From Gammaproteobacteria bacterium (lineage in GTDB: Bacteria; Pseudomonadota; Gammaproteobacteria; Nevskiales; Nevskiaceae): DNA of 64,000 nucleotides. The stretch's first letter is position 1. Every line of letters begins with the position of its first letter. Positions 1 through 8,801 of this stretch are shown here, piece after piece. Position numbers and translations under genes: made by a program. Under the pieces are notes generated by a model. That model saw only the letters and a list, made by a program, of their open reading frames with translations, made no database searches and was not told the origin of the DNA. The stretch spans positions 1-64,000 of the forward strand of contig JAPLSB010000022.1 in assembly GCA_026398875.1 (NCBI GenBank). The letters run 5' to 3'.

Positions 1-1
1 G

Positions 2-388
2 CTTGACCTGGTAGAAGTCTCGCCGAATGCAGATCCACCGGTCTGCAAGATCATGGATTACGGCAAGTACATCTATCAGAAGGACAAGCAGCAGCAGGCG
101 GCCCGGAAGAAGCAGAAGCAGATCCAGGTCAAGGAAGTGAAGTTCCGGCCGACCACCGAGGAAGGCGACTTCCAGACCAAGCTGAAGCATTGCAAGGAAT
201 TCCTCGAGGAAGGCGACAAGGTGAAGATCGTGATCCGCTACAAGGGTCGCGAACTTGCCCACCAGGAACTGGGCTTCAGGCTGATTGACCGCCTCAAGGC
301 CGAACTGGACGAATTGGCGCTGGTCGAGCAGCACCCGAAGCTCGAAGGCAAGCAGGCCATCATGGTGATGGGCCCGCGGAAGCACTAA
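2..388 (+). CDS. infC: Translation initiation factor IF-3, 5'-truncated by the window edge
   Basis: The reading frame is open from base 2 and runs to the stop at 388, so the N-terminal part lies outside the window. The visible part covers the end of the N-domain ([18 protein letters not shown]) and the whole C-domain, with the family-typical stretches [18 protein letters not shown] and [17 protein letters not shown]-3 binds the 30S subunit, checks initiator tRNA and prevents premature 50S joining. rpmI and rplT follow on the same strand in the conserved infC-rpmI-rplT order. Identification is secure; only the start is missing. Confidence 0.97.
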   Translation, partial: LDLVEVSPNADPPVCKIMDYGKYIYQKDKQQQAARKKQKQIQVKEVKFRPTTEEGDFQTKLKHCKEFLEEGDKVKIVIRYKGRELAHQELGFRLIDRLKAELDELALVEQHPKLEGKQAIMVMGPRKH

Positions 389-450
389 GCACACTGCAAA
401 GTCATCCTTGCGGTGGATGACTGAAACACCAACACATTGGAGCCGTAGAA

Positions 451-648
451 ATGCCGAAGCTGAAGACCAACAAGGGCGCCGCCAAGCGCTTTTCCCGCAC
501 CGCGAAAGGCGGCTTCAAGCGCTCCAGCGCGTTTAAGCGCCACATCCTGACCAAGAAATCGCCCAAGCGCATCCGCGACCTGCGTGGGCCGACGATGGTG
601 CATGCCTCGGACAACAAGGAAGTCCGTCAGCTGCTCCCGTACGCCTGA
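451..648 (+). CDS. rpmI: 50S ribosomal protein L35
   Basis: A 65-residue, strongly basic protein of full family length that starts [14 protein letters not shown] and contains the typical [12 protein letters not shown] stretch. It is a structural protein of the large ribosomal subunit. It lies 62 bp after infC and 91 bp before rplT. A small inverted repeat with 6-base arms (646-660, TGAACC/GGTTCA) overlaps its stop codon and could slow or process the transcript between rpmI and rplT. Confidence 0.98.
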   Translation: MPKLKTNKGAAKRFSRTAKGGFKRSSAFKRHILTKKSPKRIRDLRGPTMVHASDNKEVRQLLPYA

Positions 649-739
649 ACCCTCGGTTCACTGGCGTCACCCAGTAGTAGAAGCGTCGCTTACATAGAAG
701 ATTCGCTCAGCGAACAAGACAATCGAAAGGTAATTACCG

Positions 740-1099
740 ATGGCACGAGTCAAACGCGGCGTAACCGCCCGCGCACGTCACAAGAAGTTGCTGAAGAAGG
801 CCAAGGGCTACTACGGCGCCCGCGGCCGCGTCTACCGCGCTGCCAAGCAGCAGGTCATCAAGTCGGGCCAGTACGCCTACCGCGATCGCCGGGTCAAGAA
901 GCGCGAGTTCCGCGCACTCTGGATCCAGCGTATCAACGCTGCTGCGAATGAACTGGGTCTGTCGTATTCGAAGTTCATCCACGGTCTGTCGCTGGCGGAA
1001 ATCCAGGTCGACCGCAAGATGCTTTCGGACATCGCGATCCATGACAAGCCGGCGTTCGCCAAGCTTGTCGAGCAGGCGAAGGCCAAGCTCGCCGCCTAA
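740..1099 (+). CDS. rplT: 50S ribosomal protein L20
   Basis: A 119-residue basic protein with the L20 signature: N-terminal [16 protein letters not shown] and the rRNA-binding [20 protein letters not shown] segment. It is an early assembly protein of the 50S subunit and, in enterobacteria, a translational repressor of its own operon. It is the last gene before a strong hairpin/T-run at 1120-1152. The gap of 91 bp after rpmI shows no clear separate promoter. Confidence 0.98.
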   Translation: MARVKRGVTARARHKKLLKKAKGYYGARGRVYRAAKQQVIKSGQYAYRDRRVKKREFRALWIQRINAAANELGLSYSKFIHGLSLAEIQVDRKMLSDIAIHDKPAFAKLVEQAKAKLAA

Positions 1100-1119
1100 G
1101 CTGTCCGGCTGCAAAAACG

Positions 1120-1152
1120 GGGGAGCGGCGTCTTTCGCCTCTCCCCTTTTTT
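1120..1152 (+). terminator. Rho-independent terminator/attenuator between rplT and pheS
   Basis: GGGGAG and CTCCCC arms plus an inner GGCG/CGCC pair, separated by one mismatch and a 5-base loop, are followed at once by six T residues. The hairpin sits 20 bp after rplT and 43 bp before the likely pheS start. It may end the ribosomal-protein transcript or partly attenuate read-through into pheST. No Phe-rich leader peptide of the pheM type was seen in front of it, so Phe-dependent attenuation is not supported. Confidence 0.8.
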
Positions 1153-1194
1153 GTGCCTTCGAATTGCCCTTTCGAATTCCCGAGTTCCGTTGCC

Positions 1195-2208
1195 ATGAAC
1201 GAGACTTCCACACCCAACCTCGACGCACTGCTGACTGGCGCGCAGGCCGATATCGCCGCCGCAGCCGATCCGCGTGCAATCGAAACGCTGCGCGTCGATT
1301 TGCTCGGCAAGAAAGGCCGAGTCACCGATCTGCTGAAGAGCCTTGGCGCAATGCCGCACGAGCAGCGCAAGGCGTTCGGCGAGCAGATCAACAAGGTCAA
1401 GGAGCAGTTGTCCGCCGAGCTCGAGTCGCGCGCCCGGGCAATCGCCGACGCTGAACTCGAACGCCGACTCGCTTCAGAAACCATCGATGTCACCCTGCCC
1501 GGCCGCGGCGAACCGGCCGGCGCCCTGCACCCGGTGTCGCGCACCATTCGTCGCATCGAGCAGATCTTCAACTCGATGGGCTTCGAGTCGGTCCAGGGGC
1601 CGGAAATCGAGGACGACTGGCACAACTTCCAGGCGCTGAACATTCCCGAATCGCACCCCGCACGGGCGATGCAGGACACCTTCTACGCGTTGAACGGCGC
1701 GCGCCTGCTGCGCACCCACACCAGCCCGGTGCAAGTGCGGACGATGCTGGATCGCAAGCCGCCGATCCGCATCATCTGCCCGGGTCGCGTCTACCGCGTC
1801 GATTTCGATCGCACCCACAGCCCGATGTTCCATCAGGTCGAAGGCCTTTATGTGGCCGAGAACGTGGGACTTGCGGACCTGAAGCACGACCTGACCACGT
1901 TCCTCAAGCTGTTCTTCGAACGCGATGTCGAGGCGCTATTCCGGCCGTCGTACTTCCCGTTCGTCGAACCGGGCGCCGATGTCCACATCCGCTGGGGCGA
2001 TCCCGAGAAAGGCACCCGCTGGCTGGAAGTGCTCGGCTGCGGCGTGATCCATCCGAACGTGCTGGCCGCCGTCGGTATCGATCCGGAGCGCTACACCGGC
2101 TACGCCTTCGGCATGGGCGTGGAACGCCTGACGATGCTGCGCTACGGCGTCGACGATCTGCGCCTGTTCTTCAACAACGATCTGCGGTTTCTGGAGCAGT
2201 TCAAGTGA
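1195..2208 (+). CDS. pheS: Phenylalanyl-tRNA synthetase alpha subunit
   Basis: Class II aminoacyl-tRNA synthetase subunit carrying the catalytic domain; with PheT it forms the (alpha-beta)2 enzyme that charges tRNA-Phe. The ATG at 1195 ([13 protein letters not shown]) is preferred to an in-frame ATG at 1153, because the latter lies directly on the terminator T-run and adds 14 non-conserved residues. From 1195 the protein is 337 aa, the usual length. Visible motifs: motif 2 region [20 protein letters not shown] and motif 3 [17 protein letters not shown]. The stop overlaps the pheT start. Confidence 0.97.
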   Translation: MNETSTPNLDALLTGAQADIAAAADPRAIETLRVDLLGKKGRVTDLLKSLGAMPHEQRKAFGEQINKVKEQLSAELESRARAIADAELERRLASETIDVTLPGRGEPAGALHPVSRTIRRIEQIFNSMGFESVQGPEIEDDWHNFQALNIPESHPARAMQDTFYALNGARLLRTHTSPVQVRTMLDRKPPIRIICPGRVYRVDFDRTHSPMFHQVEGLYVAENVGLADLKHDLTTFLKLFFERDVEALFRPSYFPFVEPGADVHIRWGDPEKGTRWLEVLGCGVIHPNVLAAVGIDPERYTGYAFGMGVERLTMLRYGVDDLRLFFNNDLRFLEQFK

Positions 2209-4565
2209 AGCTTTCCGAAAACTGGCTGCGCGAGTGGGTCAACCCGCAGGCCACCGCCGCCGAACTGGCGCACAAGCTGAACATGGCCGGCCTAGAGGCC
2301 GAAGCCGAGCCGATGCTGGCCGTGCTGCCGAAAGGCATCGTCGTCGGCAAGATTCTCAGCACCACGCCGCACCCGCAGGCGGATCGCCTGCGCGTCTGCG
2401 AAGTCGATGCCGGCACCGGAGAAGTGCTGCAGATTGTCTGCGGCGCCGCGAACGCCCGTCCGGGCATCCTGATTCCAGCGGCGCTGCCGGGTGCCGTGCT
2501 TCCCAACGGCACCCAGGTCGGCAAGGCGGCACTGCGCGGTGTCGAATCGAGCGGCATGCTCTGCTCGGCCTCCGAACTGGGGCTGGTCGAGAAGTCCGAC
2601 GGCCTGCTCGAACTCGACCTGACGGCCAAGCCGGGCACACCGATCGAACAGCATCTCGGACTGGTCGACAACACTGTCGTGCTGGAACTGACGCCCAATC
2701 GCGGCGACTGTCTCAGCATCTCCGGCCTCGCCCGCGAAACGGCTGCGCTGTACGGCATTCCGGTCAATGTGCCGCGCATCAAGCCCGCCGTGGTCGAATC
2801 GGAGGGACGCATTGGTGTTGTCGTCGACGACCCGGCAGGCTGCCCGCACTACGTCGGCCGCGTCGTCGAAGGCCTGAACGCAGCGGCGCGGACCCCGGAC
2901 TGGATGAGCGAGCGTCTGCGCCGTTCCGGCATCCGTACGATCCATCCGGTGGTCGATATCACCAACTACGTGCTGCTCGAACTCGGCCAGCCGATGCACG
3001 GATTCGACGCCGAGAAACTGAAAGGCGCGATTCGCGTCCGCCGCGCCAAGGTCGGCGAGCAACTGAAGCTGCTCAACGAGCAGACCGTCACGCTCGATCC
3101 GCGCGACCTGCTGATCACCGATGGCAGCGGGCCACTGGTCCTTGCCGGCATCATGGGCGGCGAAGCGTCCGGCTGCTCGTCGACCACGACCTCGATCTTT
3201 CTCGAAGCGGCCTGCTTCGAGCCGGTGTCGATCGCGACCTCCGGCCGTCGCCACAAGCTGCTGTCCGACTCGCGCTATCGATTCGAGCGCGGTGTCGACC
3301 CGGCGCTGCAGCGGCAGGCACTTGAACGGGCAACGGCGCTGGTGCAGGACATCTGCGGTGGCAAGGCTGGCCCGATCGTCGAAGTCGGCACCGCGCCCCA
3401 CCATGTTGCCGACATCACGCTGCGCCATTCGCAGGTCAATCGGCTGCTGGGCTGCGAGATTCCTGCCGACACCATCGTGCGGTTGCTGAAGAGCCTCGGC
3501 ATGGCGGTGGCGCCGACTGCGGCCAGCACCTGGAAGGTCACGGTGCCGCCGCATCGCTACGACCTGCGGATCGAAGCGGATCTGGTCGAGGAAGTGGGGC
3601 GTCTGTACGGCTACGACAACATTTCGCCGCGTGCCTACGCTGCGGAACTGGCGCCGTTTTCGGCAGCGGAAACGGTGCGCCAGCTCGACCGCGTCAAGGA
3701 CACGCTGATTGCCCGCGGCTATCAGGAAGTCGTCACCTACAGCTTTGTCGATCCGAAGCTGCAGGCGCAGCTGGATCCGGAAACGCCGGGCGTGATGCTC
3801 GACAATCCGATCGCCGAAACAATGGCGGTGATGCGCACCACGATCTGGAGCGGCCTGATCCCGACCTGGCAGTACAACCGCCAGCGACAGCAGAAACGCG
3901 CCCGGCTGTTCGAAGCCGGCGCGGTCTATACGCTGGACGGCGAGACCAATCGCGAGCAGGCCAAGCTGGCCGGCCTGATCGCCGGCTCGGCACTGCCTGA
4001 GCAATGGGGCGCTGCCGGGCGGCCAGTCGATTTCTTCGATGCCAAGGCCGATCTGGACGCGTTGTTCGGAACATCGCTGCGCTACGAGCCGGCGCGTCAT
4101 CCAGCGCTGCATCCCGGGCGCACGGCACGCGTCGTTCGCAACGGAGCGGCCGTTGGCTGGCTCGGCGCCTTGCATCCGAAGCTGGCAGAGACACTCGATA
4201 TCGCCGATTCGCTGTACCTGTTCGAAATGGATTGGGACGCTGTCCGCGATCTCGCTCTGCCAACGCCGGAAGCGGTGTCGGAGTTCCCGTCGTCCCGCCG
4301 CGACCTTGCATTCGTCGTCGCTGAGGACGTCTCCGCCGGCGCGCTGGCCGAGGTCATCCGCGCGTCAGCCGGGCCCTTGCTGAAGACCCTGCAGACCTTC
4401 GACGTGTACCGCGGCGCGGGGCTCCCCGCGGGATGCAAAAGCATCGCTTTCGGCTTGATTTTTCAGGACTATTCACGCACGCTGAATCTTGAAGAAGTCG
4501 ACGCCGCCGCGCATTCCGTTGCCGCCAGCGTTCATGCCCGACTGGGTGGTTTGGTAAGAGACTGA
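2205..4565 (+). CDS. pheT: Phenylalanyl-tRNA synthetase beta subunit
   Basis: A 786-residue protein of full family length starting with GTG and overlapping the pheS stop by four bases (GTGA), a translational-coupling arrangement. Domains in order: N-terminal OB/tRNA-binding-like domain (about residues 40-150, with [14 protein letters not shown]), B3/B4 editing domain (about 210-400), B5 domain, catalytic-like core, and C-terminal anticodon-binding (FDX-ACB) domain ending near [11 protein letters not shown]. It completes PheRS with PheS and hydrolyses mischarged Tyr-tRNA-Phe. ihfA follows after 5 bp. Confidence 0.97.
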   Translation: MKLSENWLREWVNPQATAAELAHKLNMAGLEAEAEPMLAVLPKGIVVGKILSTTPHPQADRLRVCEVDAGTGEVLQIVCGAANARPGILIPAALPGAVLPNGTQVGKAALRGVESSGMLCSASELGLVEKSDGLLELDLTAKPGTPIEQHLGLVDNTVVLELTPNRGDCLSISGLARETAALYGIPVNVPRIKPAVVESEGRIGVVVDDPAGCPHYVGRVVEGLNAAARTPDWMSERLRRSGIRTIHPVVDITNYVLLELGQPMHGFDAEKLKGAIRVRRAKVGEQLKLLNEQTVTLDPRDLLITDGSGPLVLAGIMGGEASGCSSTTTSIFLEAACFEPVSIATSGRRHKLLSDSRYRFERGVDPALQRQALERATALVQDICGGKAGPIVEVGTAPHHVADITLRHSQVNRLLGCEIPADTIVRLLKSLGMAVAPTAASTWKVTVPPHRYDLRIEADLVEEVGRLYGYDNISPRAYAAELAPFSAAETVRQLDRVKDTLIARGYQEVVTYSFVDPKLQAQLDPETPGVMLDNPIAETMAVMRTTIWSGLIPTWQYNRQRQQKRARLFEAGAVYTLDGETNREQAKLAGLIAGSALPEQWGAAGRPVDFFDAKADLDALFGTSLRYEPARHPALHPGRTARVVRNGAAVGWLGALHPKLAETLDIADSLYLFEMDWDAVRDLALPTPEAVSEFPSSRRDLAFVVAEDVSAGALAEVIRASAGPLLKTLQTFDVYRGAGLPAGCKSIAFGLIFQDYSRTLNLEEVDAAAHSVAASVHARLGGLVRD

Positions 4566-4570
4566 CAATC

Positions 4571-4867
4571 GTGGCGTTGACCAAAGCCGAATTGGCCGAA
4601 GCCCTGTTCGAGGAACTGGGCCTGAACAAACGCGAAGCAAAGGAATTCGTCGATTACTTCTTCGAAGAAGTGCGCGAACGTCTGGAGCACGGCGAGGAAG
4701 TGAAGCTGTCTGGCTTCGGCAACTTCGAACTGCGGGACAAGAGCCAGCGGCCGGGGCGCAACCCCAAGACCGGCGAAGAAATCCCGATCTCTGCTCGCCG
4801 GGTGGTCACCTTCCGGCCCGGCCAGAAGCTGCGTCTGCGAGTCAGCGTCGATGAAGACAACGCATAA
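4571..4867 (+). CDS. ihfA: Integration host factor alpha subunit
   Basis: A 98-residue DNABII-family protein beginning with GTG ([20 protein letters not shown]). It has the [20 protein letters not shown] region, whose Arg-Asn-Pro tip intercalates and bends DNA by more than 150 degrees. It acts as a heterodimer with IhfB in the nucleoid, recombination and sigma-54 promoters. It lies 5 bp after pheT, the usual gammaproteobacterial location, and overlaps the next gene by 17 bp, so pheST-ihfA-merR is one transcription unit. Confidence 0.97.
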   Translation: MALTKAELAEALFEELGLNKREAKEFVDYFFEEVRERLEHGEEVKLSGFGNFELRDKSQRPGRNPKTGEEIPISARRVVTFRPGQKLRLRVSVDEDNA

Positions 4868-5249
4868 GCTCGCGCCGCTTCCTGAGATTCCGGGCAAACG
4901 TTACTTCGCAATCGGCGAAGTCAGCGATCTCTGCGGCGTGAAGGCGCATGTTCTTCGTTACTGGGAGCAAGAGTTCCCGCAGCTGAAACCCGCCAAGCGC
5001 CGCGGCAACCGCCGCTATTACCAGCAGGGCGACGTCGAGATGGTTCGACGGATTCGCAGCCTGCTGTACGAGCATGGCTACACGATTGGCGCGGCGCGAC
5101 TGCGCTTGAAGGATGCCGCTCGCGTCGACGTGACCGAAGATCTCGCCGCTCCAACGGCGGCCGTCCCGGAATCGATGTCCCGTCAACATCGCGAACTCCG
5201 CGACATCCGGCTGGAGTTGCAGTCGCTGCTCGATCGCTGGCCGTTTTGA
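4851..5249 (+). CDS. MerR-family transcriptional regulator
   Basis: A 132-residue protein with an N-terminal MerR winged helix-turn-helix (about residues 17-85; [20 protein letters not shown], then [19 protein letters not shown]). A short helical tail follows, and no Cys-rich metal-binding C-terminus is visible, so it is not a metal sensor of the classical type. It overlaps ihfA by 17 bp, a common arrangement in gammaproteobacteria where the ihfA-linked MerR protein has no settled function. The ligand and target are unknown. A tRNA gene follows 52 bp downstream. Confidence 0.9.
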   Translation: MKTTHKLAPLPEIPGKRYFAIGEVSDLCGVKAHVLRYWEQEFPQLKPAKRRGNRRYYQQGDVEMVRRIRSLLYEHGYTIGAARLRLKDAARVDVTEDLAAPTAAVPESMSRQHRELRDIRLELQSLLDRWPF

Positions 5250-5301
5250 TGGTTCGGCCAAGCTCGCGGGATTCTGTCCCTGCAGCTACAATCTTCACTC
5301 A

Positions 5302-5378
5302 CGGGGCGTAGCGCAGTCTGGTAGCGCACTTGCCTGGGGGGCAAGTGGTCGCAGGTTCAAATCCTGTCGCCCCGACCA
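5302..5378 (+). tRNA. tRNA-Pro (anticodon GGG)
   Basis: A 77-base cloverleaf. The 7-bp acceptor stem CGGGGCG pairs with CGCCCCG, discriminator A is at 5375, and CCA is encoded at 5376-5378. The anticodon stem CTTGC/GCAAG encloses loop CTGGGGG with GGG at the anticodon position, and the T-arm is CAGG-TTCAAAT-CCTG. It reads CCC and CCU proline codons. A 16-bp hairpin terminator follows 11 bases later. Confidence 0.97.
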
Positions 5379-5389
5379 CCTTTGTCAAA

Positions 5390-5425
5390 AACGAAAACGG
5401 CCGCTTCGCAGCGGCCGTTTTCGTT
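5390..5425 (+). terminator. Strong hairpin terminator after tRNA-Pro
   Basis: A perfect 16-bp stem runs from AACGAAAACGGCCGCT to its complement around a TCGC loop. The 3' arm ends in TTTTCGTT. A tRNA on the left and the convergent gene ending at 5555 on the right fit a terminator that could work in both directions. Confidence 0.85.
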
Positions 5426-5554
5426 GGTGAAGCATTCGTTGCCGTGTGCGCACCGGTCAGCAAACCGGGGAGGCGCTGCACGACAACAAACTGGCCTCGA
5501 TCCATTTCACTTGCAGGCGCCGGCGACAGGCTGTCGCCGACGCCTGCTGGTCGA

Positions 5555-6070
5555 TCAGCGCGTCAAGTCGCTCTTGATCGCCTTCAGCACGGCAGCGACT
5601 TCGCGCGGCAGCGACTGGGCCAACTGATCGAGCACGTCGAGCTTCTGCTTGAGATCCGCCACCGGCGCAAAGCGGCTGGCGATTGCAGCCAGTGCACCAC
5701 TCAGGTTGCCCGAGTCCGCAGTGGCTGGCGCAGCGGCCTTGCGACCACGCTTGCCGGCGGACTTCGACGGCGCAGCGGCCTTGTTCTTCGATCCCTTCTT
5801 GCGCCCGCGCCGCGGTGCCTCGGCAAGCGCAACGGCCGCCGCCGAATCAGCAAGCCGATAGATCACGTTGCGACCTGCGCGCTCCGTTTCCACCAAGCCC
5901 TGATCCTTCAGCTTCTTCAGATTGAGGAATGCGGCAGCGCTCGAGAAGCCTCCGTCATTGATCAACTCTGCAGTCGATTTCGGACCGACGCCGAGCAGGC
6001 TGAGGATCTTGGCGCTGACGCCGCTGACGCGGGTGCCAGTACTGGCTTCGTGGTTTTCAGAGTCGGCCAT
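5555..6070 (-). CDS. Winged-helix DNA-binding protein with AT-hook-like basic tail
   Basis: A 171-residue protein of unknown family. Residues about 18-75 (SAKILSLLGVGPKSTAELI, then FLNLKKLKDQGLVETERAGR and NVIYRLAD) look like an ArsR/MarR-type winged helix-turn-helix with a beta-wing. Residues about 84-115 are Lys/Arg/Ala-rich with two AT-hook-like cores (RGRKKGSKNK and GKRGRK). The last 50 residues look helical (LKQKLDVLDQLAQSLPREVAAV). Inference: a nucleoid-associated or regulatory protein combining a specific HTH with minor-groove binding. It stands alone and convergent to the tRNA gene, with its own promoter-like sequence upstream. No specific function is claimed. Confidence 0.75.
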   Translation of the reverse strand: MADSENHEASTGTRVSGVSAKILSLLGVGPKSTAELINDGGFSSAAAFLNLKKLKDQGLVETERAGRNVIYRLADSAAAVALAEAPRRGRKKGSKNKAAAPSKSAGKRGRKAAAPATADSGNLSGALAAIASRFAPVADLKQKLDVLDQLAQSLPREVAAVLKAIKSDLTR

Positions 6071-6098
6071 GGAGTTCTTCTTGGGAGGTGAAGTTGGA

Positions 6099-6126
6099 AT
6101 TCTACACGTCTAACCGATTTGTCCAA
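6099..6126 (-). promoter_or_regulatory. Candidate sigma-70 promoter for the winged-helix gene
   Basis: On the minus strand, TTGGAC (6121-6126) and TAGAAT (6099-6104) are separated by 16 bases and lie 28 bases upstream of the ATG at 6070. The -10 is a 5/6 match; the -35 matches only TTG. This rests on consensus comparison alone. Confidence 0.3.
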
Positions 6127-6394
6127 TGTTGGGCAGCCCCCAGCCCATATTTCTCGCTGATCATCGGCCGCTATCAACTGATCAGTGCCGACGCGCTCGG
6201 TGGAGACCATGTTGACCGCCGATTCCGATCGCATGGCGACACATTCAAATCCTTGGGGCTCTGTGCGGCGGCGCACCCGGAAGCGATGGAGATGTCCAGA
6301 GGCGCTGAGTAGACGTGTGCATCGCTGGCAGTTCTGGCCGCCGTGGACCGCTCCGCCCGACCGGACAACAGCCGATATCACCGATCGCGAACAA
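6127..6394. other. Non-coding gap between the winged-helix gene and the oxidase-subunit genes
   Basis: This stretch shows no convincing gene in either direction. Open frames here are short and lack ribosome binding sites. The only symmetric element noticed is a 10-base palindrome ACTGATCAGT at 6177-6186, too short to interpret. Both flanking genes are on the minus strand, so it is downstream of the subunit IV gene and upstream of the winged-helix gene. Confidence 0.5.
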
Positions 6395-6679
6395 CTAGGC
6401 TGCGCGTGGAAGAAGCATAGGTCCGAGGTAGTACGCCGTCAGCAGCAGTGCAGTGACGGCGATCAGCCAACCCTCGATGATCCGCCGCCACAGTGGCGGC
6501 GCATGGCGCAACTCCATGAAATCGAGCACCACGAGTCGTGCCTTGATCCATGTGATGCCAAAGGTCACCGCACCAGCAGCAAGCCCAATCCCCCCTTCGA
6601 CGCCGACCCAGAACGTGGTTGCCGTTGCCAGCACCAGGATCAGCCAGGTGCGATGCGGGTTCTGCAGGATGGCCGGCAT
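6395..6679 (-). CDS. Cytochrome c oxidase subunit IV-like small membrane protein (NorF-type)
   Basis: A 94-residue protein with three hydrophobic segments (about residues 12-28, 30-46 and 70-86). It contains the pattern TWLILVLATATTFWVGV then VVLDFMELRHAPPLWRRII, typical of prokaryotic COX4/NorF-like subunits. It starts at 6679, 8 bp after the subunit III-like gene, so the two are co-transcribed. NorE/NorF pairs accompany nitric oxide reductase or haem-copper oxidases, but no catalytic subunit lies in this window. Its role is therefore inferred as an accessory to an oxidase encoded elsewhere. Confidence 0.75.
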   Translation of the reverse strand: MPAILQNPHRTWLILVLATATTFWVGVEGGIGLAAGAVTFGITWIKARLVVLDFMELRHAPPLWRRIIEGWLIAVTALLLTAYYLGPMLLPRAA

Positions 6680-6687
6680 CGTCGTGA

Positions 6688-7287
6688 TCAACGCAGCAGG
6701 TAAAGCAGTGGAAACAGGAAAATCCAGAGCAGATCGACCAGATGCCAGAAGCTGGCGCCCGATTCGATGCCGCGCATGTTGCCGCTGTGATAGCGACCGT
6801 TGCGGGCATTGCTCCAGAGCACGATCAGCACCACGGTCCCGCCAACGACATGACCGAGATGGATCATCGTCAGCGCAAAGTAGAAATTGAAGAAGGTATC
6901 GGTATTCAGCGAGATGCCGGCAGCGAACTTGGCTGAATACTCGAAGTACTTGATCACCATGAAGCCGAACCCGAGCACGATCGCACCCGCCAGATAGCGC
7001 GGTACGACCTGAGGCCGATCGGCGCGCGCCGCGCGCACGGCACTGACAACCGCCCATGAACTCGTCAGCAGCAGCAGCGTATTGATGACACCCAGCGAGC
7101 GGTCCAGCGTTCGTTGCGAGGCATCGAACACGGCTGGCTCCATCGCGCGATAGCCCACGTAGGCCACGAAGAACATGCCGAAGGTCAACAGCTCGGCAAG
7201 GATCAGGAACCACAGATCGGGGTCACCGGGCAGATGACGTCCGGCCTTGTCAGTATCCAAGGCTGGCGCAGTCAGTTCGATGGGCAT
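6688..7287 (-). CDS. Cytochrome c oxidase subunit III-like protein (NorE-type)
   Basis: About 199 residues from the ATG at 7287 (MPIELTAPALDTDKAG). It has five hydrophobic helices and the family features PGDPDLWFLILAELLTFGMFF near the N-terminus, FALTMIHLGHVVGGTVVL, and FWHLVDLLWIFLFPLLYLLR at the C-terminus. This five-helix type is the NorE/CyoC-like branch of the subunit III family. An upstream in-frame ATG at 7413 would add 42 residues that are not family-like and overlap the next gene. The pair with the subunit IV-like gene lacks subunits I and II here. Confidence 0.85.
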   Translation of the reverse strand: MPIELTAPALDTDKAGRHLPGDPDLWFLILAELLTFGMFFVAYVGYRAMEPAVFDASQRTLDRSLGVINTLLLLTSSWAVVSAVRAARADRPQVVPRYLAGAIVLGFGFMVIKYFEYSAKFAAGISLNTDTFFNFYFALTMIHLGHVVGGTVVLIVLWSNARNGRYHSGNMRGIESGASFWHLVDLLWIFLFPLLYLLR

Positions 7288-7372
7288 GTCGCGTTCATTC
7301 CAGACATCGGTTCCGGCGCTCGCTGGCGCGGACCAGCTTGGTCCGCGCCAGCGAAACGCCACGATTACCGGA

Positions 7373-8113
7373 TCAGGCCGTGGCGAGGCGACCTGCCGCT
7401 GCCGGCTCGGCAACGCTCATCCGGCGACGGATTTCCTTGATCATGAAGACGCTGGCGGTGGAGTACCAGCACAGCCAGCAGAAGTACGGGAAGTAGAAGC
7501 TCAGCACACCGCTCCATGCGAACGGACCATCCTTCATCACGCCCGTCAGGCTGGCCGGGAAGAAACTGATGCCGCACCAGATCGTCAGGTAGCAGACCCA
7601 CCGCGGAAACAGCGGCACCTTGCTCTTGTCCGCGAGGCCGACCAGCGCAGCGGCGACCATCTGCAGCGTCGTGCAGGCGTACTGCAGATCGATGCACAGC
7701 CAGCCGGTATCGGTCATCAGCTGGAAGGTTTCGGGGCTCGCTTCCGGGCGGAAGGCGGCAACAGCCCAGAACATGGCGCTGAACGACACCACCATCACCG
7801 TCAGCGCGCCTCCAATCAGCTGCAGATACGACAGGATCGGCATGTTCTTGCCTTCGATGCGTGACATCTGGCCCGCCAGCACGCAGCTCCATGGCATGTA
7901 GAGACAGACCGTGATCATCGAGATGATGAAACCAAGGCGAATTTCACCGAGGTTGTCGAGATAGCGCGTCTTCAGCACTTCCGGCGCCAGTGACGGCGAT
8001 GGATTCGGGAAGTTATGGCCGAACCCGAGCCAGAAGATGATGAAGGTGATGACGAACGCCGGACCGCACCAGGCGCTGATCAGTTGATACCGCAAGCTGG
8101 TTTTCTCATCCAT
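7373..8113 (-). CDS. Unknown multi-pass inner-membrane protein
   Basis: About 246 residues from the ATG at 8113 (MDEKTSLRYQLISAW; an in-frame ATG lies 9 bases upstream). Six or so hydrophobic segments alternate with short loops, for example CGPAFVITFIIFWLGFGH, LGFIISMITVCLYMPW and FSAMFWAVAAF. No catalytic motif was recognised. It lies between the NorE-like gene and the MarR gene on the same strand, 67 bp from the MarR stop, and is probably controlled by that MarR. Similar proteins seem to accompany catabolic clusters, but no function can be assigned. Confidence 0.7.
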   Translation of the reverse strand: MDEKTSLRYQLISAWCGPAFVITFIIFWLGFGHNFPNPSPSLAPEVLKTRYLDNLGEIRLGFIISMITVCLYMPWSCVLAGQMSRIEGKNMPILSYLQLIGGALTVMVVSFSAMFWAVAAFRPEASPETFQLMTDTGWLCIDLQYACTTLQMVAAALVGLADKSKVPLFPRWVCYLTIWCGISFFPASLTGVMKDGPFAWSGVLSFYFPYFCWLCWYSTASVFMIKEIRRRMSVAEPAAAGRLATA

Positions 8114-8180
8114 TTCTCGCACCCTGCTGTAGAGTCGATCGCTGTCGACGTTGGTTATTGATGGGGACCGCGCTGCATCG

Positions 8181-8708
8181 TCAAGCCGCCGAACTCATCG
8201 CGCGCGCACTGTTGTCGAGCGACACGATCAGCTTGCGCAGCAGCCGATCGAGCAGACGAAACTCTTCGTTGCTCAAGCCCGAGAACGCGCGCTCCAGTGG
8301 CTCGACCATCCTGGGCACGATCTCGCGGACGCGCTTGCGGCCAGCGGCGGTGATCGCGATCTCATGGCGCCGTGCGTCGCGCGCGTGCACGCTGCGCGTC
8401 ACCAGTCCGTCCTGCACCAGCTCTTCGACGATCCGCGTGGTGTTCGCGCGACTGGTGCCGATCATTTCGCTGAGCTCGCTGGGGGCTGCCATGCCCTTCT
8501 CGCTGGCCACCAGCAGGCACAGCGCGTGGAAGGCGTGCTCGCTGGTGCCCAGCGAACGGAATACCGGCTCGAAGAAGTTGCCCATTCCGAAGGCACTGAT
8601 GCGGATCAGGCGAACCATGACCGTCGGCGCCATCGGCATGTCGGGCAAGGCCCGCGTCATGCGCGGCGTGCTCGATTCGACAGCGGACAGGCGCTCGATA
8701 CCCTTCAT
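8181..8708 (-). CDS. MarR-family transcriptional regulator
   Basis: A 175-residue protein with the MarR winged helix (about residues 60-140): SELSEMIGTSRANTTRIVEE is the recognition region and TRSVHARDARRHEIAITAAG the beta-wing with its DxR signature. MarR dimers usually repress their own operon and release DNA on binding a phenolic or lipid ligand. A perfect 8-bp inverted repeat lies 12 bases upstream of its ATG, and the membrane-protein and NorEF-like genes follow downstream. It therefore probably regulates itself and that unit. Confidence 0.92.
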   Translation of the reverse strand: MKGIERLSAVESSTPRMTRALPDMPMAPTVMVRLIRISAFGMGNFFEPVFRSLGTSEHAFHALCLLVASEKGMAAPSELSEMIGTSRANTTRIVEELVQDGLVTRSVHARDARRHEIAITAAGRKRVREIVPRMVEPLERAFSGLSNEEFRLLDRLLRKLIVSLDNSARAMSSAA

Positions 8709-8719
8709 GTGATCTACCG

Positions 8720-8739
8720 ATAGTTCAGCGGTGAACTAT
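8720..8739. promoter_or_regulatory. Probable MarR operator palindrome
   Basis: ATAGTTCA-GCGG-TGAACTAT, a perfect 8-bp inverted repeat with a 4-base spacer, sits 11 bases before the MarR start codon. Length, symmetry and AT-rich ends match the 16-20 bp operators bound by MarR dimers. It is in position to block transcription of the MarR gene. Confidence 0.7.
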
Positions 8740-8801
8740 ATGGTCAGCGCATAGGCTGCTGAATGCAAGCAGTTTTGACGAACGCCGGACTTGCCGCCGC
8801 T

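Noticed and set aside
2292-4175. Long open frame opposite pheT (627 residues)
   Set aside because: Fully inside a conserved synthetase gene in another frame; high-GC shadow with Arg/Ala-rich translation and no family features.
6177-6186. Palindrome ACTGATCAGT
   Set aside because: Only 10 bp, not positioned near a promoter that can be supported; such sites are common by chance.
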